From assembly GCA_022393335.1 (NCBI GenBank), contig JAJEKB010021191.1, forward strand, positions 1,655,068 to 1,719,067: a stretch of DNA of 64,000 bases, read 5' to 3'. The translations under genes were made by a program, and so were the position numbers. This document shows positions 36,330 to 47,196 of this stretch, piece after piece (the first letter of the stretch is position 1; each line of letters begins with the position of its first letter). A model generated the notes under the pieces. That model did not search any database and was not told where the DNA came from. It saw only the letters and a program-made list of their open reading frames with translations. This DNA comes from Macrotrachela quadricornifera. Lineage: Eukaryota; Rotifera; Eurotatoria; Philodinida; Philodinidae.

Positions 36330-36490
36330 CAGAGCTGGGTAACTCAGCAAAAAAAGCGAATTAACTCAATTCAATTCAGTTCTGTCATCACAGAAATTTC
36401 GTTCAACTCAACTCAATTCAAATTCAGTCATCGCAAAAAAATTTGTCAATTCAATCAGGTTTATGAATTGAATTGAGTTGCCCAGCTCTG
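36330..36490. mobile_element. hAT-type MITE
   Basis: A 161-bp element with CAGAGCTGGGTAACTCA at the left and the inverted GAGTTGCCCAGCTCTG at the right. It is flanked by a perfect 8-bp duplication ATGTCTTT (36322-36329 and 36491-36498). CAG-G ends with 8-bp TSDs are the hAT signature. The interior is AATTCAATTC-type repeats. Confidence 0.88.
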
Positions 36491-36944
36491 ATGTCTTTTG
36501 CTCTATGAAATCATACTTTTGAAGATGTTTCGTTCTTACTGCAATCTATACCATCTCCATGACCGCTAATAGAAGTTTCAGAAGAATTTGTTTATGCACT
36601 TCATAGATATGCTTCGAGAAAATGTATAAGTGAAGCGGCAATTTTTTTGCACTCTACTGTATAATAAAAATAATAAAGTTTCTGAGTGTTCTTTGTTAGA
36701 GTAATCGGCTAAAGTGGTGGCAATCGAATCGAACTTGGTTTTCTTAGGATGCTGTCGGGCATTGAACGAACAGCTATCGTTGCAGTAGTTACTTTAAGGA
36801 AATTTATGTGTTTGTACAGGTAACGGAAAATCGCTGTTTGGATGAGCCATTCAAATTAATTGAGTGTGTATTGGTACGGACGAAAGCTTTGGCCTTTTGG
36901 AGGAATTGAAGGTTATCCTTATCAGTGTTTGATCCGACTCGAAC
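36491..36944. other. Intergenic between two hAT elements
   Basis: Contains a stray piece of the minisatellite (about 36655-36700). No gene supported. Confidence 0.35.
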
Positions 36945-37525
36945 CAGAGATGCCGGAAATCTTCTTTTGGTCAGCCCATGGGTTACCCATGGGCTGGTCA
37001 GCATCTCTGTGGGTGGGTTTAACCCAACTCAATATTTTTTTTTCAGCCCATGGGTCATCGGGTTGGGTTGAATAGTTCAAACTCAACCCATTGGGTGACC
37101 CAATGGGTAATGTGGCCTATGTTGATTTTGAATGTTCTATTACATATTGATACATACACAAGTTTTAGTCTGCGTTTGTAAAAATTATTCACATCATGTA
37201 AGAATGATCTTTCAGTAGATTATAGAATAAAACTATGTTTTTATTTGTATATGAATAAAAAAAACAATGTTTACCATAGTAATGTTTATAGCAACGACAT
37301 CTTTGATCAACAAATTTTTCTTTTACTACTTTTTTTAGAAATATAGTTAATTTGATGGGTTAACCCTCGGGTGACCCAATAAAATCTACCTCCAAATTTT
37401 GGTGGGTAGGTCAGGGTTGAGATTCTCGAAATGCCAGCCCAACCCGCCGGGTTGGGTATGGCCCAACCCATAAGCGACCCAACCCAGTGGGTGTCCGCAC
37501 CAACCCAACCCGTCTGACATCTCTG
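36945..37525. mobile_element. hAT-type non-autonomous element rich in GGGTT motifs
   Basis: 581 bp, starting CAGAGATG and ending CATCTCTG, with a perfect 8-bp duplication ACTCGAAC on both sides (36937-36944, 37526-37533). Both subterminal regions are packed with GGGTTGGGTT / AACCCAACCC and CCCATGGGTTACCCATGGG-type motifs in inverted orientation; the centre is AT-rich. No transposase. Open frames inside it are by-products of the repeats. Confidence 0.88.
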
Positions 37526-38186
37526 ACTCGAACAACGCTGTTTCCTGCAGATACATTAAGAAAATCAAATTTGTCTGTAGTTGATAGAAAGTTGCAGGGC
37601 TGGGCGAGCCATTTTTCGAGACATTTAAAGAGTCCTGGACAAAATTGTTACAGATCAAATGTTTCGAACTATTTTCAGTGGCATTTGATCTAACCTGGTC
37701 TAAGCTACAGATCACTATATAGCCACAAAGTATCTTAACTTTGTAGACTTCACTACGTCTTTCATAAACAATGACTCGAACTTCGAATCAGACTCGAGTC
37801 GTTTTTTCGTGTCAACTACTATGGTTCAGCTTATGAAGTTAACATAACTCATTGTCATATATCGGTCTGTAGCTCAGACTCTCTCAGATCAAATACCATT
37901 CAAAGTAGCTGGAAACATTTTATTAATAGTATGAGTTAGATTTAATCTTTGACTACTTTTAAAAACAGGTATTTTGAGGTTGTAAATTAACTAATTCAAC
38001 TAAGGTTTCAAAATCAGCAGCAAAAGAATATTTACAAAGTGTTAGAGGACTTTGACTTGTACAACAATTAAAATATTTCAAAATTTACAGTTCGTTTCTT
38101 TCTGATACACTTCATAATCTGTATTTAGGAGTTACAATAAGCTTTTTTGTCATGTCTTAAACATTATTACTGTTTTGTGTCTACAG
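37526..38186. other. Intergenic
   Basis: Nothing recognised; it ends at an acceptor-like TGTCTACAG just before the transposase remnant. Confidence 0.35.
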
Positions 38187-38665
38187 AAAGATGTTGAAAT
38201 TATTCTTGTCAAAAGCATCTATTACCGAAAGTATATTAGATGCTATGAGTGTACACAAGCAAATAGATGATCTTGTTGAAATTGTTAATTCAATTTCATA
38301 TTCTTCGACAACCCATAGACAAACAAGAGATATTCGTCTATTTATAAAATTCAAAGTGAACGAGTTGAGAATGATTTTACTATTTAGATATTTGTGAGTT
38401 TTATATATTTTCAAATACACTTCATTTTTAAATATTATACAGAGCATTTGAAAATTTTCTCGGTCAAGAATGTTTTATACATTATAAAGCATTACTTTTT
38501 ATAGCACATCTAGTGGAAATTTTTTTAAGTATTTTTTCTTAATGTAGGAAAGACATGTCGTTCCAGTGGCTCATTCTATTTGTCATTTCCATTCATGTAT
38601 TTGAGACTACGAACTCACATTTCATTATTCTACGTTTTCTTTCGAATCTACGATCGGTTGGTTTA
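38187..38665 (+). pseudogene. Probable DNA-transposase C-terminal remnant
   Basis: An exon at 38187-38394 continues in frame across a GT..AG intron into 38444-38537 (NELRMILLFRYLAFENFL, then HYKALLFIAHLVEIFL). A later frame near 38560 gives AHSICHFH followed by TFHYSTFSFES. The order (ELR..LLF, then an HxLxH-like block, then FSxFxFES) resembles the C-terminal part of DNA transposases seen in many animals and bdelloids. There is a stop within the later part and no N-terminal catalytic domain. The family is not certain. Confidence 0.4.
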
Positions 38666-39262
38666 TAATCTTTTCTTTATATTATAATTTTTGAGTATAT
38701 TATTAGCCTCATTTACTTGAACAATAAAAGATTGCAAAAACTATTTTTCAAGGGAGGGTGGGGGGTGACGCTATATTTTCAAATAGGAGACATGATGAAT
38801 TTTGTACTAAACGAAAGCTCGTAAAAAATTGGGTTTAATGATGCTAAATAGTAGTACCTTGAAGAATTTTCATATATCAAACTCAAAAACAATGAAATTT
38901 TTTCCAAAAAAATCGCTATAACTCATTTTTACTGAGTTTCAAGGTATTGAAAATGAAAAGTTCTCTATGAAAAAGCGAAAGAAGATTATGCTAACGATTA
39001 CGATATGTAACTACAACTCAGACAATAAGATGATTATCTTGTGTTCCGATATCTACGACTTGTGATACCAGTTATTTCAAAGATTTCTGTTTTGTTTTCG
39101 TTCTGTCTGAAAGTTATAGCGGAGAGAAATTTCAGTGCTTTTGGCATGATTAAAAAATAGTTTTTTCATTCATATATTTCATTATAAAATTCATCCTCTT
39201 GTTACATCAATGCAGTTTCACTGTCTGAAATGCCTGGCACTTATGATACTGAACAATAAATA

Positions 39263-40253
39263 ATGATTGGCAGAATCGAATGCATTGCTTTTCATGAAGG
39301 TCGCGATGCTCACGCAACATTTATAAATAGACAATGGATTGCGGAAACAATTCAGCGCTCAACTCGATTTGTCTCAAATTGGTAGGAAAAATCATATGAT
39401 CAATGCTTTGCTGATTATTCGAATATTGGTGCCAAATTTAAATTACCAGAATCTGGTCAAGATATCATTCGTAAAGGAAGTGGTTAAGAAAGAAAAAGCT
39501 GTTATGTTGTGACGAAGAAGATTGTAGAAAAGCAAAGCGAATATATTACTCAAAGAACAATTAATAATTATCGTCATCGAGAAGGATTAAAACCATTTCA
39601 TGTTATTCTAAAACCGTTAAAATCTAAAACTTATACATCAGATCGATTATGGCTGTACAACTGGTAAAAGAAATAATCGAATATGGGCAAGAAGTATTAA
39701 AGATATTGAAGAAGATGAAAGATATCGTGAAATGGTATAAAATCAATCATGTATTGGAACCTTCATAATGTTTACTTGCAAAAGATTATTTTGGATTATC
39801 AAAGATAAAAGTGAATCTTGGACTGATGAATACTTTCGTGATAAACATTTGACTCAAAATGTATTTCCTTTCTTAAAAAATGAAGAAAATGTTATTGATC
39901 CTGATGAAATTATATATATTCATGATAAAGCATCACGTATGCGAGTGAATAAAAACCAACATTTGCTTCAAGGCAACGATGTTAAATTTTGGGATAATAG
40001 TGTCTGGCCTGTAAATTCACGTGATCTCCATGTGGTAGAACATATTGGATGAATAGTCAAAGATGATATTGAAAACAAAATGTTATCGGAAAGTGAACAT
40101 AATCGATATTTAGAGGATACACTGAAAATACACATTTCAAATGTATTAACTAGCATGGCAGAAGATACCGAATTCTTTGATACTCTTCTATGTTCGTATC
40201 CATCTCGACTTCGTGTAGCAAAGAATGCTAATGGTCATCATACAGATGATTAA
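39263..40253 (+). pseudogene. Tc1/mariner transposase pseudogene
   Basis: Reading across several stops gives an N-terminal helix-turn-helix-like part. It is followed by ITQRTINNYRHREGLKPFHV, a typical recognition-helix to linker segment. Next come a FGLSK-like region and EIIYIHDKASRMRVNKN, equivalent to the second catalytic D block (..QDNAxxH), and WPVNSRDLHVVEHIG, equivalent to WPxxSPDLNPIExxW with substitutions. In-frame stops (for example after VEHIG, near 40050) and missing key residues make it non-functional. Confidence 0.75.
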
Positions 40254-40344
40254 TTGTATTGATTAAAGAATGGAAAAATAAACTATTTTTTGTAATACAT
40301 TTAATTCGAACATTGTCCGATATATACTGGTTTTCTCATGTCTT

Positions 40345-40965
40345 ACGAGGGAACCACCCGAGGTGATAAAAAGCTTTTCGGTCGAGGATATGATGGTTAG
40401 ATAGGGCATAGCTAGGAGTGGTATACCCTAAGTTCGTTCGGGCCCAAGTTGAGATCTGGTTGAAATATCGACTTGTTACTCGAATTTGCCTATAGAACCC
40501 CATCTTCCCCATAAAATCAAAGTTTTGAATTTTATGGTGATACTTTGCCCATATCAAGACTTCAGCCAGAGTAGTTCGTCCACAAAGTTTCAGAATTTTT
40601 GGACTAAGCATTCCCGAGATATGAGTCTGTTAGCGTAAACACAGTTTTCACACATATTGTTATATGCATGGATATTTTGAAAACATTATATCTCGAGAAT
40701 GTTTAGTCCAAAAATTCTGAAACTTTGTGGATGAAATACTCTGGCTGAGGTCTTGATATAGGCAACGTATCACCATAAAATTTAAAACTATGATTTTATG
40801 GGGAAGATGGGGTCCTATAGGCAAATTCGAGTAACAAGTCGATATTTCAACCAGATCTCAACTTGGGCCCGAACGAACTTAGGGTATACCACTCCTAGCT
40901 ATGCCCTATCTATCCATCATATCCTCGACCGAAAAGCTTTTTATCATCTCGGGTGGTTCCCTCGT
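40345..40965. mobile_element. Large near-perfect hairpin (foldback)
   Basis: Arms of about 278 bp (40345-40622 and 40688-40965), separated by a ~65-bp loop, pair almost throughout. Outer ends are ACGAGGGAACCACCCGAG and CTCGGGTGGTTCCCTCGT. Inner ends are CCCGAGATAT and ATATCTCGAG. Interior matches include GGGCCCAAGTTGAGATCTGG and CCCCATCTTCCCCATAAAAT. There is no coding capacity; the minus open frame at 40336-40611 is only the left arm. Confidence 0.88.
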
Positions 40966-41142
40966 TAGATGGGTGAGAAGTCGTAACTTTTGAGAGTTTG
41001 ATATATGAAAATTCTTCAAGGTCCTACTGTTTAGCATCAGTAAACCCTGTTTTTCACGGGTTTTCGTTTGGTATAAAATTCATCATGTCTCCTATTTGGA
41101 ATCATAGCGTTACCCCCTTTGGAAAATATTTTTTCCAACCCT

Positions 41143-41577
41143 CTATTGCATCATAAGATACTCTTGTTCATTTGTTTGCTTATTTGCATTCTTCATGATA
41201 CATACAGAAAAATCCTATCACGGCCTGTCCATGAAAGGGGTGTGATTCTGACACACTGTTTCCGCTGAAGGAAAAGCTACTGCGTACTGTGTAATGTCAA
41301 GTTCTGCCAGTTACGACTACCTGTGCAAAACGGTAGGCGACTTCGATTCTTAAGCATACATTCCTCGTAAATAATCTAACAAATACAACGTGATGGAATC
41401 ACGTTTTACGTGGATAAGCCGATTGCGTACTGAAGAATCTTTTAAAATGTTTGTTGTACTTACATATAAGGAGGAATTGACTAATTTCAATAAATGAAAT
41501 CATGGGAGATCATAAGCCAAGCATAATCATTATCACTATCAAATTTCTATGCTTAAACTTCAACACTTTCCTTTAAA
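41143..41577. other. Intergenic
   Basis: No gene recognised. The duplicated GPCR block B starts at about 41578. Confidence 0.35.
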
Positions 41578-43662
41578 TCGTATTTCATAAAAACTGATGA
41601 ATAATTCAATCAATGAAGTATTCGAACAACTTAATTTTGTCTGGTAAACTACATTGTCAAGTTGAAAGACTCGTTTATGAATATTTTTAAAGAAAATATC
41701 TATCATATGGCTTAATGAAACAGAAACCGTTAATCAATACATACTATTTTTATATCAATGAAAACTGTTAGAGTGTAATTATCATATTTATTTGAGACAG
41801 ACAACTGTTTGTCTTATTAATAGTATCCAATCGTGTTTAAATAACAAAGATCAATTAGTCTTAGCCTGCTGGACATGAACGCAAGATCATTTGAGCAAGC
41901 AAAGTTTTTTCAGGCATGAATACATAGTTGCTTGTTATTTTTATTTTTTATAATCAAAAACTTTAATAAATTTGAAATGAAATATTTCTTTTTATTTACA
42001 ATATTTAATAAAATATAGACGAATTTAGTCTTTTTATAACATTTCGATTGAATTAAATCCACTTTTCAATCTGTTCACGAGTGAGCTTAATGACTTTTCC
42101 TCTTGTTCTGATTTATTCGCATTTAACTTATGTGATTACTTCATCATCTGAAATTATTTCTTAATTCAAGCGATTGACACATTTTAAGACGTTTATACAT
42201 TCTGCACAGATGGTCTTTCAAATACGAAATGAAATCAATCAAGAGCAAAAATTAACAAATTTGTTTGACATGTAAAATAGACACGAACAAGAAAGCAGAA
42301 ACAAAGTATGTTAATTGACACACACAGTTTGAATTCAATTGGAAGGTGCAATAACTGCTCGATTCCTCTTCCAGATCATTAATGCATAAAGATTCTGTTT
42401 AAGTTTTGGTATTATGATAAGAGTAGCATAGGGTAATATAATAGCTGGTACATATGTCAGATGTGTAATATATGGTGAAAGAAAATTACTACCAAAACTT
42501 TTTATACCTGCCCATTGTACAATAGTAATGATAACATAAGGAAGATCAAAAACAACATAGACACTTGAGATAATGATCAATTGAATAATCATCTTTCGAT
42601 GTCGACGCCATCCAGCATTTTGTTGTAAACGACGTTTCTGAAGAATAACACGAATAATGAGACCAATATTGAGAGTAACAATAAGTAAAACTGGAATTGT
42701 ATAATTCACAAATGATTCATACCAATTGAACCAAGAAGGAATTGTCTTACGAAAGCAAATTGAACCACATAAATTTGCTAAAGGATTATAAACACGTTCA
42801 CATGGATAAAGAATAATCAGATAAAAATAAAGTATAGGTGCATATAGAGTGAAAATTCCCAATGGAATATAATGAAATAAAAGTCGTCTATAAGTTGAAT
42901 TCATTAAAATCGAATGAAAAATGAGTATATGTCGTTCAATAGATACCCAAACCATTAAGAATATTGCTCCATACCAAATTCCATAATCTACAAAACTTTG
43001 AAGAAGACAAATGGCAGGAGAGATTGATGATCTATAACCAAGTCTTAGAAAATCCAACGTCATAGATAAATCAATAGTAAGATGAATAAAATTGAACATT
43101 AGCATAATAATAATACCATGATTCTGAAGACATTTTCGTCCTGTTTTCTGAAGAATAAGATGATAAAACATAAAGAAATAACATGGAACAGACACTATTT
43201 CACCAAATAATAATAAACCAAATTCAATTTTTGTCCATATAGCTGGAACATAAGCAGCTTTCACATTAAAAAGCTGTATTCCTATTGAACTGTTCATCAT
43301 TGCAGCAAAAGAAACTATCTGAAAATGATTACTTAAAAGAAGAAATAATTTGCTTTATGCGATATATATACAAGCATGTATGAGCATTTCATCATTTTAT
43401 GCATGAATAAAACTAGTTAATAAGTGTATAGGCATCGTTTAACAGTATTACTGCAATTTTATTACGTGATCATAAAAATATCGCAGTTTTTATCATTCTT
43501 TATCAATGTTTTAATTTTTACTATTATAAGAACTCATTCATTCTCAAAGGATTCATCATTAAAAGAATGATGAATTATTTTAATAGTGTGCAACATGACA
43601 AAAAACAGAATTTATTTCCATAATCAATGTAAAAATAGGCGTAGAAAAAAAAGACGCAATTA
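41578..43662. repeat. Direct segmental duplication, GPCR copy B
   Basis: Partner of 30468-32564, same orientation, offset about 11.1 kb. Confidence 0.9.
42335..43300 (-). CDS. Rhodopsin-like seven-transmembrane receptor, copy B
   Basis: Single-exon, 321 aa, same length and helix layout as copy A, with the same ERH motif after helix 3 and the same loop cysteines. By my count about 27 residues differ (about 92% identity). Twelve of these are in the first 24 residues, the extracellular N-terminus; the rest are scattered. The frame is fully open, so both copies look functional. It lies in the duplicated block with the same downstream and upstream flanks. Ligand unknown. Confidence 0.88.
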   Translation of the reverse strand: MMNSSIGIQLFNVKAAYVPAIWTKIEFGLLLFGEIVSVPCYFFMFYHLILQKTGRKCLQNHGIIIMLMFNFIHLTIDLSMTLDFLRLGYRSSISPAICLLQSFVDYGIWYGAIFLMVWVSIERHILIFHSILMNSTYRRLLFHYIPLGIFTLYAPILYFYLIILYPCERVYNPLANLCGSICFRKTIPSWFNWYESFVNYTIPVLLIVTLNIGLIIRVILQKRRLQQNAGWRRHRKMIIQLIIISSVYVVFDLPYVIITIVQWAGIKSFGSNFLSPYITHLTYVPAIILPYATLIIIPKLKQNLYALMIWKRNRAVIAPSN

Positions 43663-45940
43663 GTCAGAATAAAAATACTGTTTTGAGGATACATGTAATC
43701 TCTATTAATCTGCCTGAATTGGAAAAAAAACGTGTTGATTACAATAAAAAGAAATACAAGTGTTTATAATTTAGTAGTTTTCACATCATTTTCGTCTATT
43801 GTTACTTGCTCAAGTAGATCACTGTTTGCTTGACGATGTATTACATGTTGACGATGATCATCGGAAATACCTATTGGAGATAGAATAATTGAATTGTGGT
43901 CATATTATCTTTGATGATGTACCGTTACACCAAAACTATCAGAAGGCGATTAGATGATAATATATGGTTTGTAATATTTGGGAATTCTTTTTTTATTAAC
44001 ACACTTGATGAATATAGGCATTGTTTTGTTTTAGTCAGTTTTCTAACAAGAGAACTCATTCAATTGATGAGAAGCAGTGTAACAATAGACTCCGTTTGAG
44101 AGTGCGCATCCATTGACGTGCTATAGAACATTTATTTTACTAAAATGAAATTAATGCAATGAAACAGCATAAGTATTCAAACGGGGAAAAAATAACTGCA
44201 TCGTAACAGAGAAAGAGAATACAGAAGAACAACATATAAGAAGAAAAAAACACAGATTAATGAGTAAAAGATGTGTATGTCATAGACTAATATTCATAGT
44301 CACTAACGTTGCATTTATTATTGTTCTAACGCACGTTAACATCATGTAAACATGGACAAGATAAGAACAATTGTTTCAGCAGTTTTACCTTGAAAATACT
44401 AGACATGCATGTTTTTTCTAAACAATAGTTCCTTTTCTGATATCAAAACCAAACACTTGTTTCTATATTTTTTTCTCTTAAAGACTAAAAGAAAAATATT
44501 GAGTATCATTTGTATTTAGACAATGTTTTAAATAGAAAAGAATAAATCATTGATCAGCAATAAACAAAATAGTCATCTGCTGGATATGGAATAGTCAAAT
44601 TTATACTACAGAAACACTGCATTATGATGGCAGGGTAAGTTTGATATATTTTGATTATTTAATGGAATATCTAAATGGATGGAGTCAGTATTTTCGAAGT
44701 TAAAATCTGTGTTATAGTATAGGTATATAATCAACGATGTTTTAAGTGTGCATAATGTCGAAACTCGTTGACTCTTTTTGATAAACTCGATACAAGTGAC
44801 TGTCTCATTTTATTTTAAGTCATTTATTTCGAACTCTGCTCCTTGCAGCTTTTTGTAACTCCCTAACTTCAGATACCTCAAGTAAGTTAATATAACCAGT
44901 TTCTCTGAACGACGATTGCAAGAAGTTTTTTATTACAACAACTAACTGCTTCGAGACAATCCATACGATTAGTTGCCCTAAATTGACCACAAGAAGTTCG
45001 CTCGAATTCACCACCACCAGTGAACGCAAATCCAACGGCCGGATCAGATACTTCAGATTGAATATTCTCTTCCTACGACAGTGCTACGCAAATAATTGTC
45101 CAGAGACAATCAGCACCATTGACTTCTCTCACTCGACTACGATCACAGGCTTTCCCAAGTGTCCAAACTTTAATGAACATTAATCGAGCGACATAAACAA
45201 TATCTTCAATTGTAATAGATTGATACATTCGATCTCACGCAAGATTATCGTCTGTTGCAAATTTATCAATCTTCACTAGCTCGACATGATCCGCGCGATC
45301 AGTTACTCCAACTCGACTTCAACACAAATCAAGCAATATAAGTACAGGCTTCAAATGAAACGTCACCGTTTGCCTTGCATACGCCACAGCAAACTACTTC
45401 AAATCAACCCTCAAGCAAATATCATCCAGATCCATCGTCACCGAATCACTCAAGAGTTATAGATAAAAGTTTAGGTTTGTTTGAGTGTAAGTTCGATTAG
45501 CATGAAAATAAGAAATGCGATCGTTGAGAGGCTACATTCCTATCTTTCTATCTCCCTCATTCTCTATCCGACTTTTAATTCTCTTTGTATGAATTGATAT
45601 GAACTATAGAGTAAATACAAGAGTTTCGAACATTATCAAACATATCACTTTTGATAGGCAAAACTCAATAGATTAGATAAAGCATGAAGTTGTCATGATT
45701 AAAAATACATGTATTTTATAGATCATCTGCAATAGAGTCCTAGGCCAAGAAGATCTACAAATGCATTTCATGAAAAAAGAGGTATACGGTGAGTTCTTTT
45801 TATTGGGTCTGCTGGTACTGGAAAATTGATTGCAATCAATACGTTCATTAATAACGATGTCACTGCGGATGCAATGCCAACTCCTACTAATGCCGATAAT
45901 ACTACTTTTGGACAAACAGCCTTTTTCACTACTCACTATG
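43663..45940. other. Intergenic; possible N-terminal fragments of the GTPase pseudogene
   Basis: Mostly unrecognised. From about 44990 to 45480 the composition becomes coding-like. At about 45222-45480 the plus strand reads FDLTQDYRLLQIYQSSLARH with one in-frame stop, then a Pro/Ser/Gln-rich stretch (PDPSSPNHSRVID). This might be an upstream exon of the GTPase pseudogene that follows, but no domain is recognisable. Confidence 0.35.
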
Positions 45941-45945
45941 ACTGT
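45941..45945. repeat. Target-site duplication ACTGT (left)
   Basis: ACTGT directly precedes the LTR; the same five bases follow the other LTR at 54397-54401. Confidence 0.9.
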
Positions 45946-46204
45946 TGTTAGAGAATGTGCATGTATGTATCTAAATGTAATTCTCCAAGAATAATTTTTA
46001 TTTCATAAACATAAGGATATATATAGTATGTAAACAAAGAGGAGAAAATAAATCAAGATGATATCGAAATGAAATCACAAAATAAAGAAAAAGAATAAAG
46101 AACGAAGAGGAGAATAAAGAATAAAGATCACCGAGGTGTTACAGTGAAAATCACAAAGATATAACAGAAGAAAGAGAAACAATTCAAGATGATTTACTGT
46201 AACA
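45946..46204 (-). repeat. LTR (3' LTR of the element)
   Basis: 259 bp, TGTTAGAGAATG...CACTGTAACA-type ends (TG..CA). It contains 76 bp absent from the other LTR, bounded by AAATCACAAA direct repeats. Confidence 0.93.
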
Positions 46205-46212
46205 TTCCTCTT
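46205..46212 (-). other. Polypurine tract
   Basis: AAGAGGAA on the coding strand directly abuts the 3' LTR; it primes plus-strand DNA synthesis in this class of element. Confidence 0.7.
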
Positions 46213-46489
46213 CGAAAAAAAAAGTGTTCTATCACATTTTTAATGTGAGTGAGAACCGAGATGAGTTTAACAACAATAGCACTAACAACTGTAACAAGAA
46301 AAGGAAAAAAAACAAAAAAAGAGAATCATCATGTTCTGTTAATTGATGATTAACTAATTTTATTGCACCTTGAATATTATCATATATAATTTGATGATAA
46401 ATTTTGACTTCCTTTTGTTGAAAAAATATAAACGAGGTTAAACATGAAAATAAAAAAAACGAATGTAAATGATGATGGTGGAGCAACGT

Positions 46490-46745
46490 TAATTGTAGAT
46501 AATGACGTAAATGTAAATGTCATTGATGCGATAAAATTAAATGTAAATGCTCAACGGAATGTAAATAGAGGTAATCATTTGAATGTAAATGTAATAATCA
46601 GTTAATTGTGAATATACGTAGACAACTAATTGTAAATATAAATGTTTAATTAAATATAAATATTCAAATAAATGTAAATGTTTAATTAAATGTGAATATT
46701 CATATAAACGTAAATATTTAATTAAATATGAATGTAATAAATATT
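46490..46745. repeat. Degenerate AATGTAAAT tandem repeats
   Basis: Many copies of AAATGTAAAT(G) and variants (AAATATAAAT, AACGTAAAT), spaced 9-13 bp with AT-rich fill, lying between ORF3 and the 3' LTR. Confidence 0.7.
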
Positions 46746-46759
46746 TTAATATTTTTTTC

Positions 46760-47196
46760 CATCAGTATTTACGACGATTATATTTTAATTGTTGTTTCAT
46801 TCGTTGAAATTGTTGAAAATGTGTTGTTGTAAATAAATGTTTTATTTTATTTTTATATAAATCTAATTTTGTTGAATTTCGTAGACCAATAATTAGATTT
46901 CGTTCATGTGCACTTCTTGATGTTGGTGTGTTGACGACAGTAACAGATATACCTTTATATCTAAGTATATCTTTGATTTCTTTGATTTTAAATCGTTTAT
47001 CAATATTTTCGATGACTATTTTATTTCTAAAATAGCGATCACGTTATTTAAGGATACAACTTCGATTGTGTACTCGTTTACGTTATTCAGATGATAATCT
47101 TTGACGTGTATATTCATGTTTATGTTTACATTGATGTTCAAATGGACCTTTATGTTTATACAGATGTTGACGAGTAAATTGAGTTGTTTGTTCTTG
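46760..47196 (-). pseudogene. ORF3 C-terminal extension, interrupted
   Basis: Downstream of the present ORF3 stop the minus strand continues to read protein-like through a few stops: KIVIENIDKRFKIKEIKDIL, then YKGISVTVVNTPTSRSAHER and NLIIGLRNSTKLDLY. This compact beta-alpha-like stretch suggests the ancestral ORF3 ran on to about 46760. Its domain is not recognised. Confidence 0.5.

Larger units (their letters stand above)
38734..41142. mobile_element. Composite Tc1/mariner-bearing element with ~160-bp inverted ends
   Basis: The left arm (about 38734-38905) and right arm (about 40985-41142) are inverted copies. Both contain AAATAGGAGACATGATGAAT, CCTTGAAGAATTTTCATATA and TCAAACTC. Inside are a broken Tc1/mariner transposase (39263-40253) and a large hairpin (40345-40965). 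No clear TSD was found. The whole is probably one transposon enlarged by a nested foldback. Confidence 0.65.

Noticed and set aside
36945..37525. Interstitial telomere-like GGGTT repeats
   Set aside because: The motifs are confined between hAT ends with an 8-bp TSD and occur in both orientations, so they belong to the transposon.
44820..45183. Open frames of 66-71 aa
   Set aside because: They overlap on opposite strands and have no recognisable domain; kept only as possible remnants of the GTPase pseudogene.
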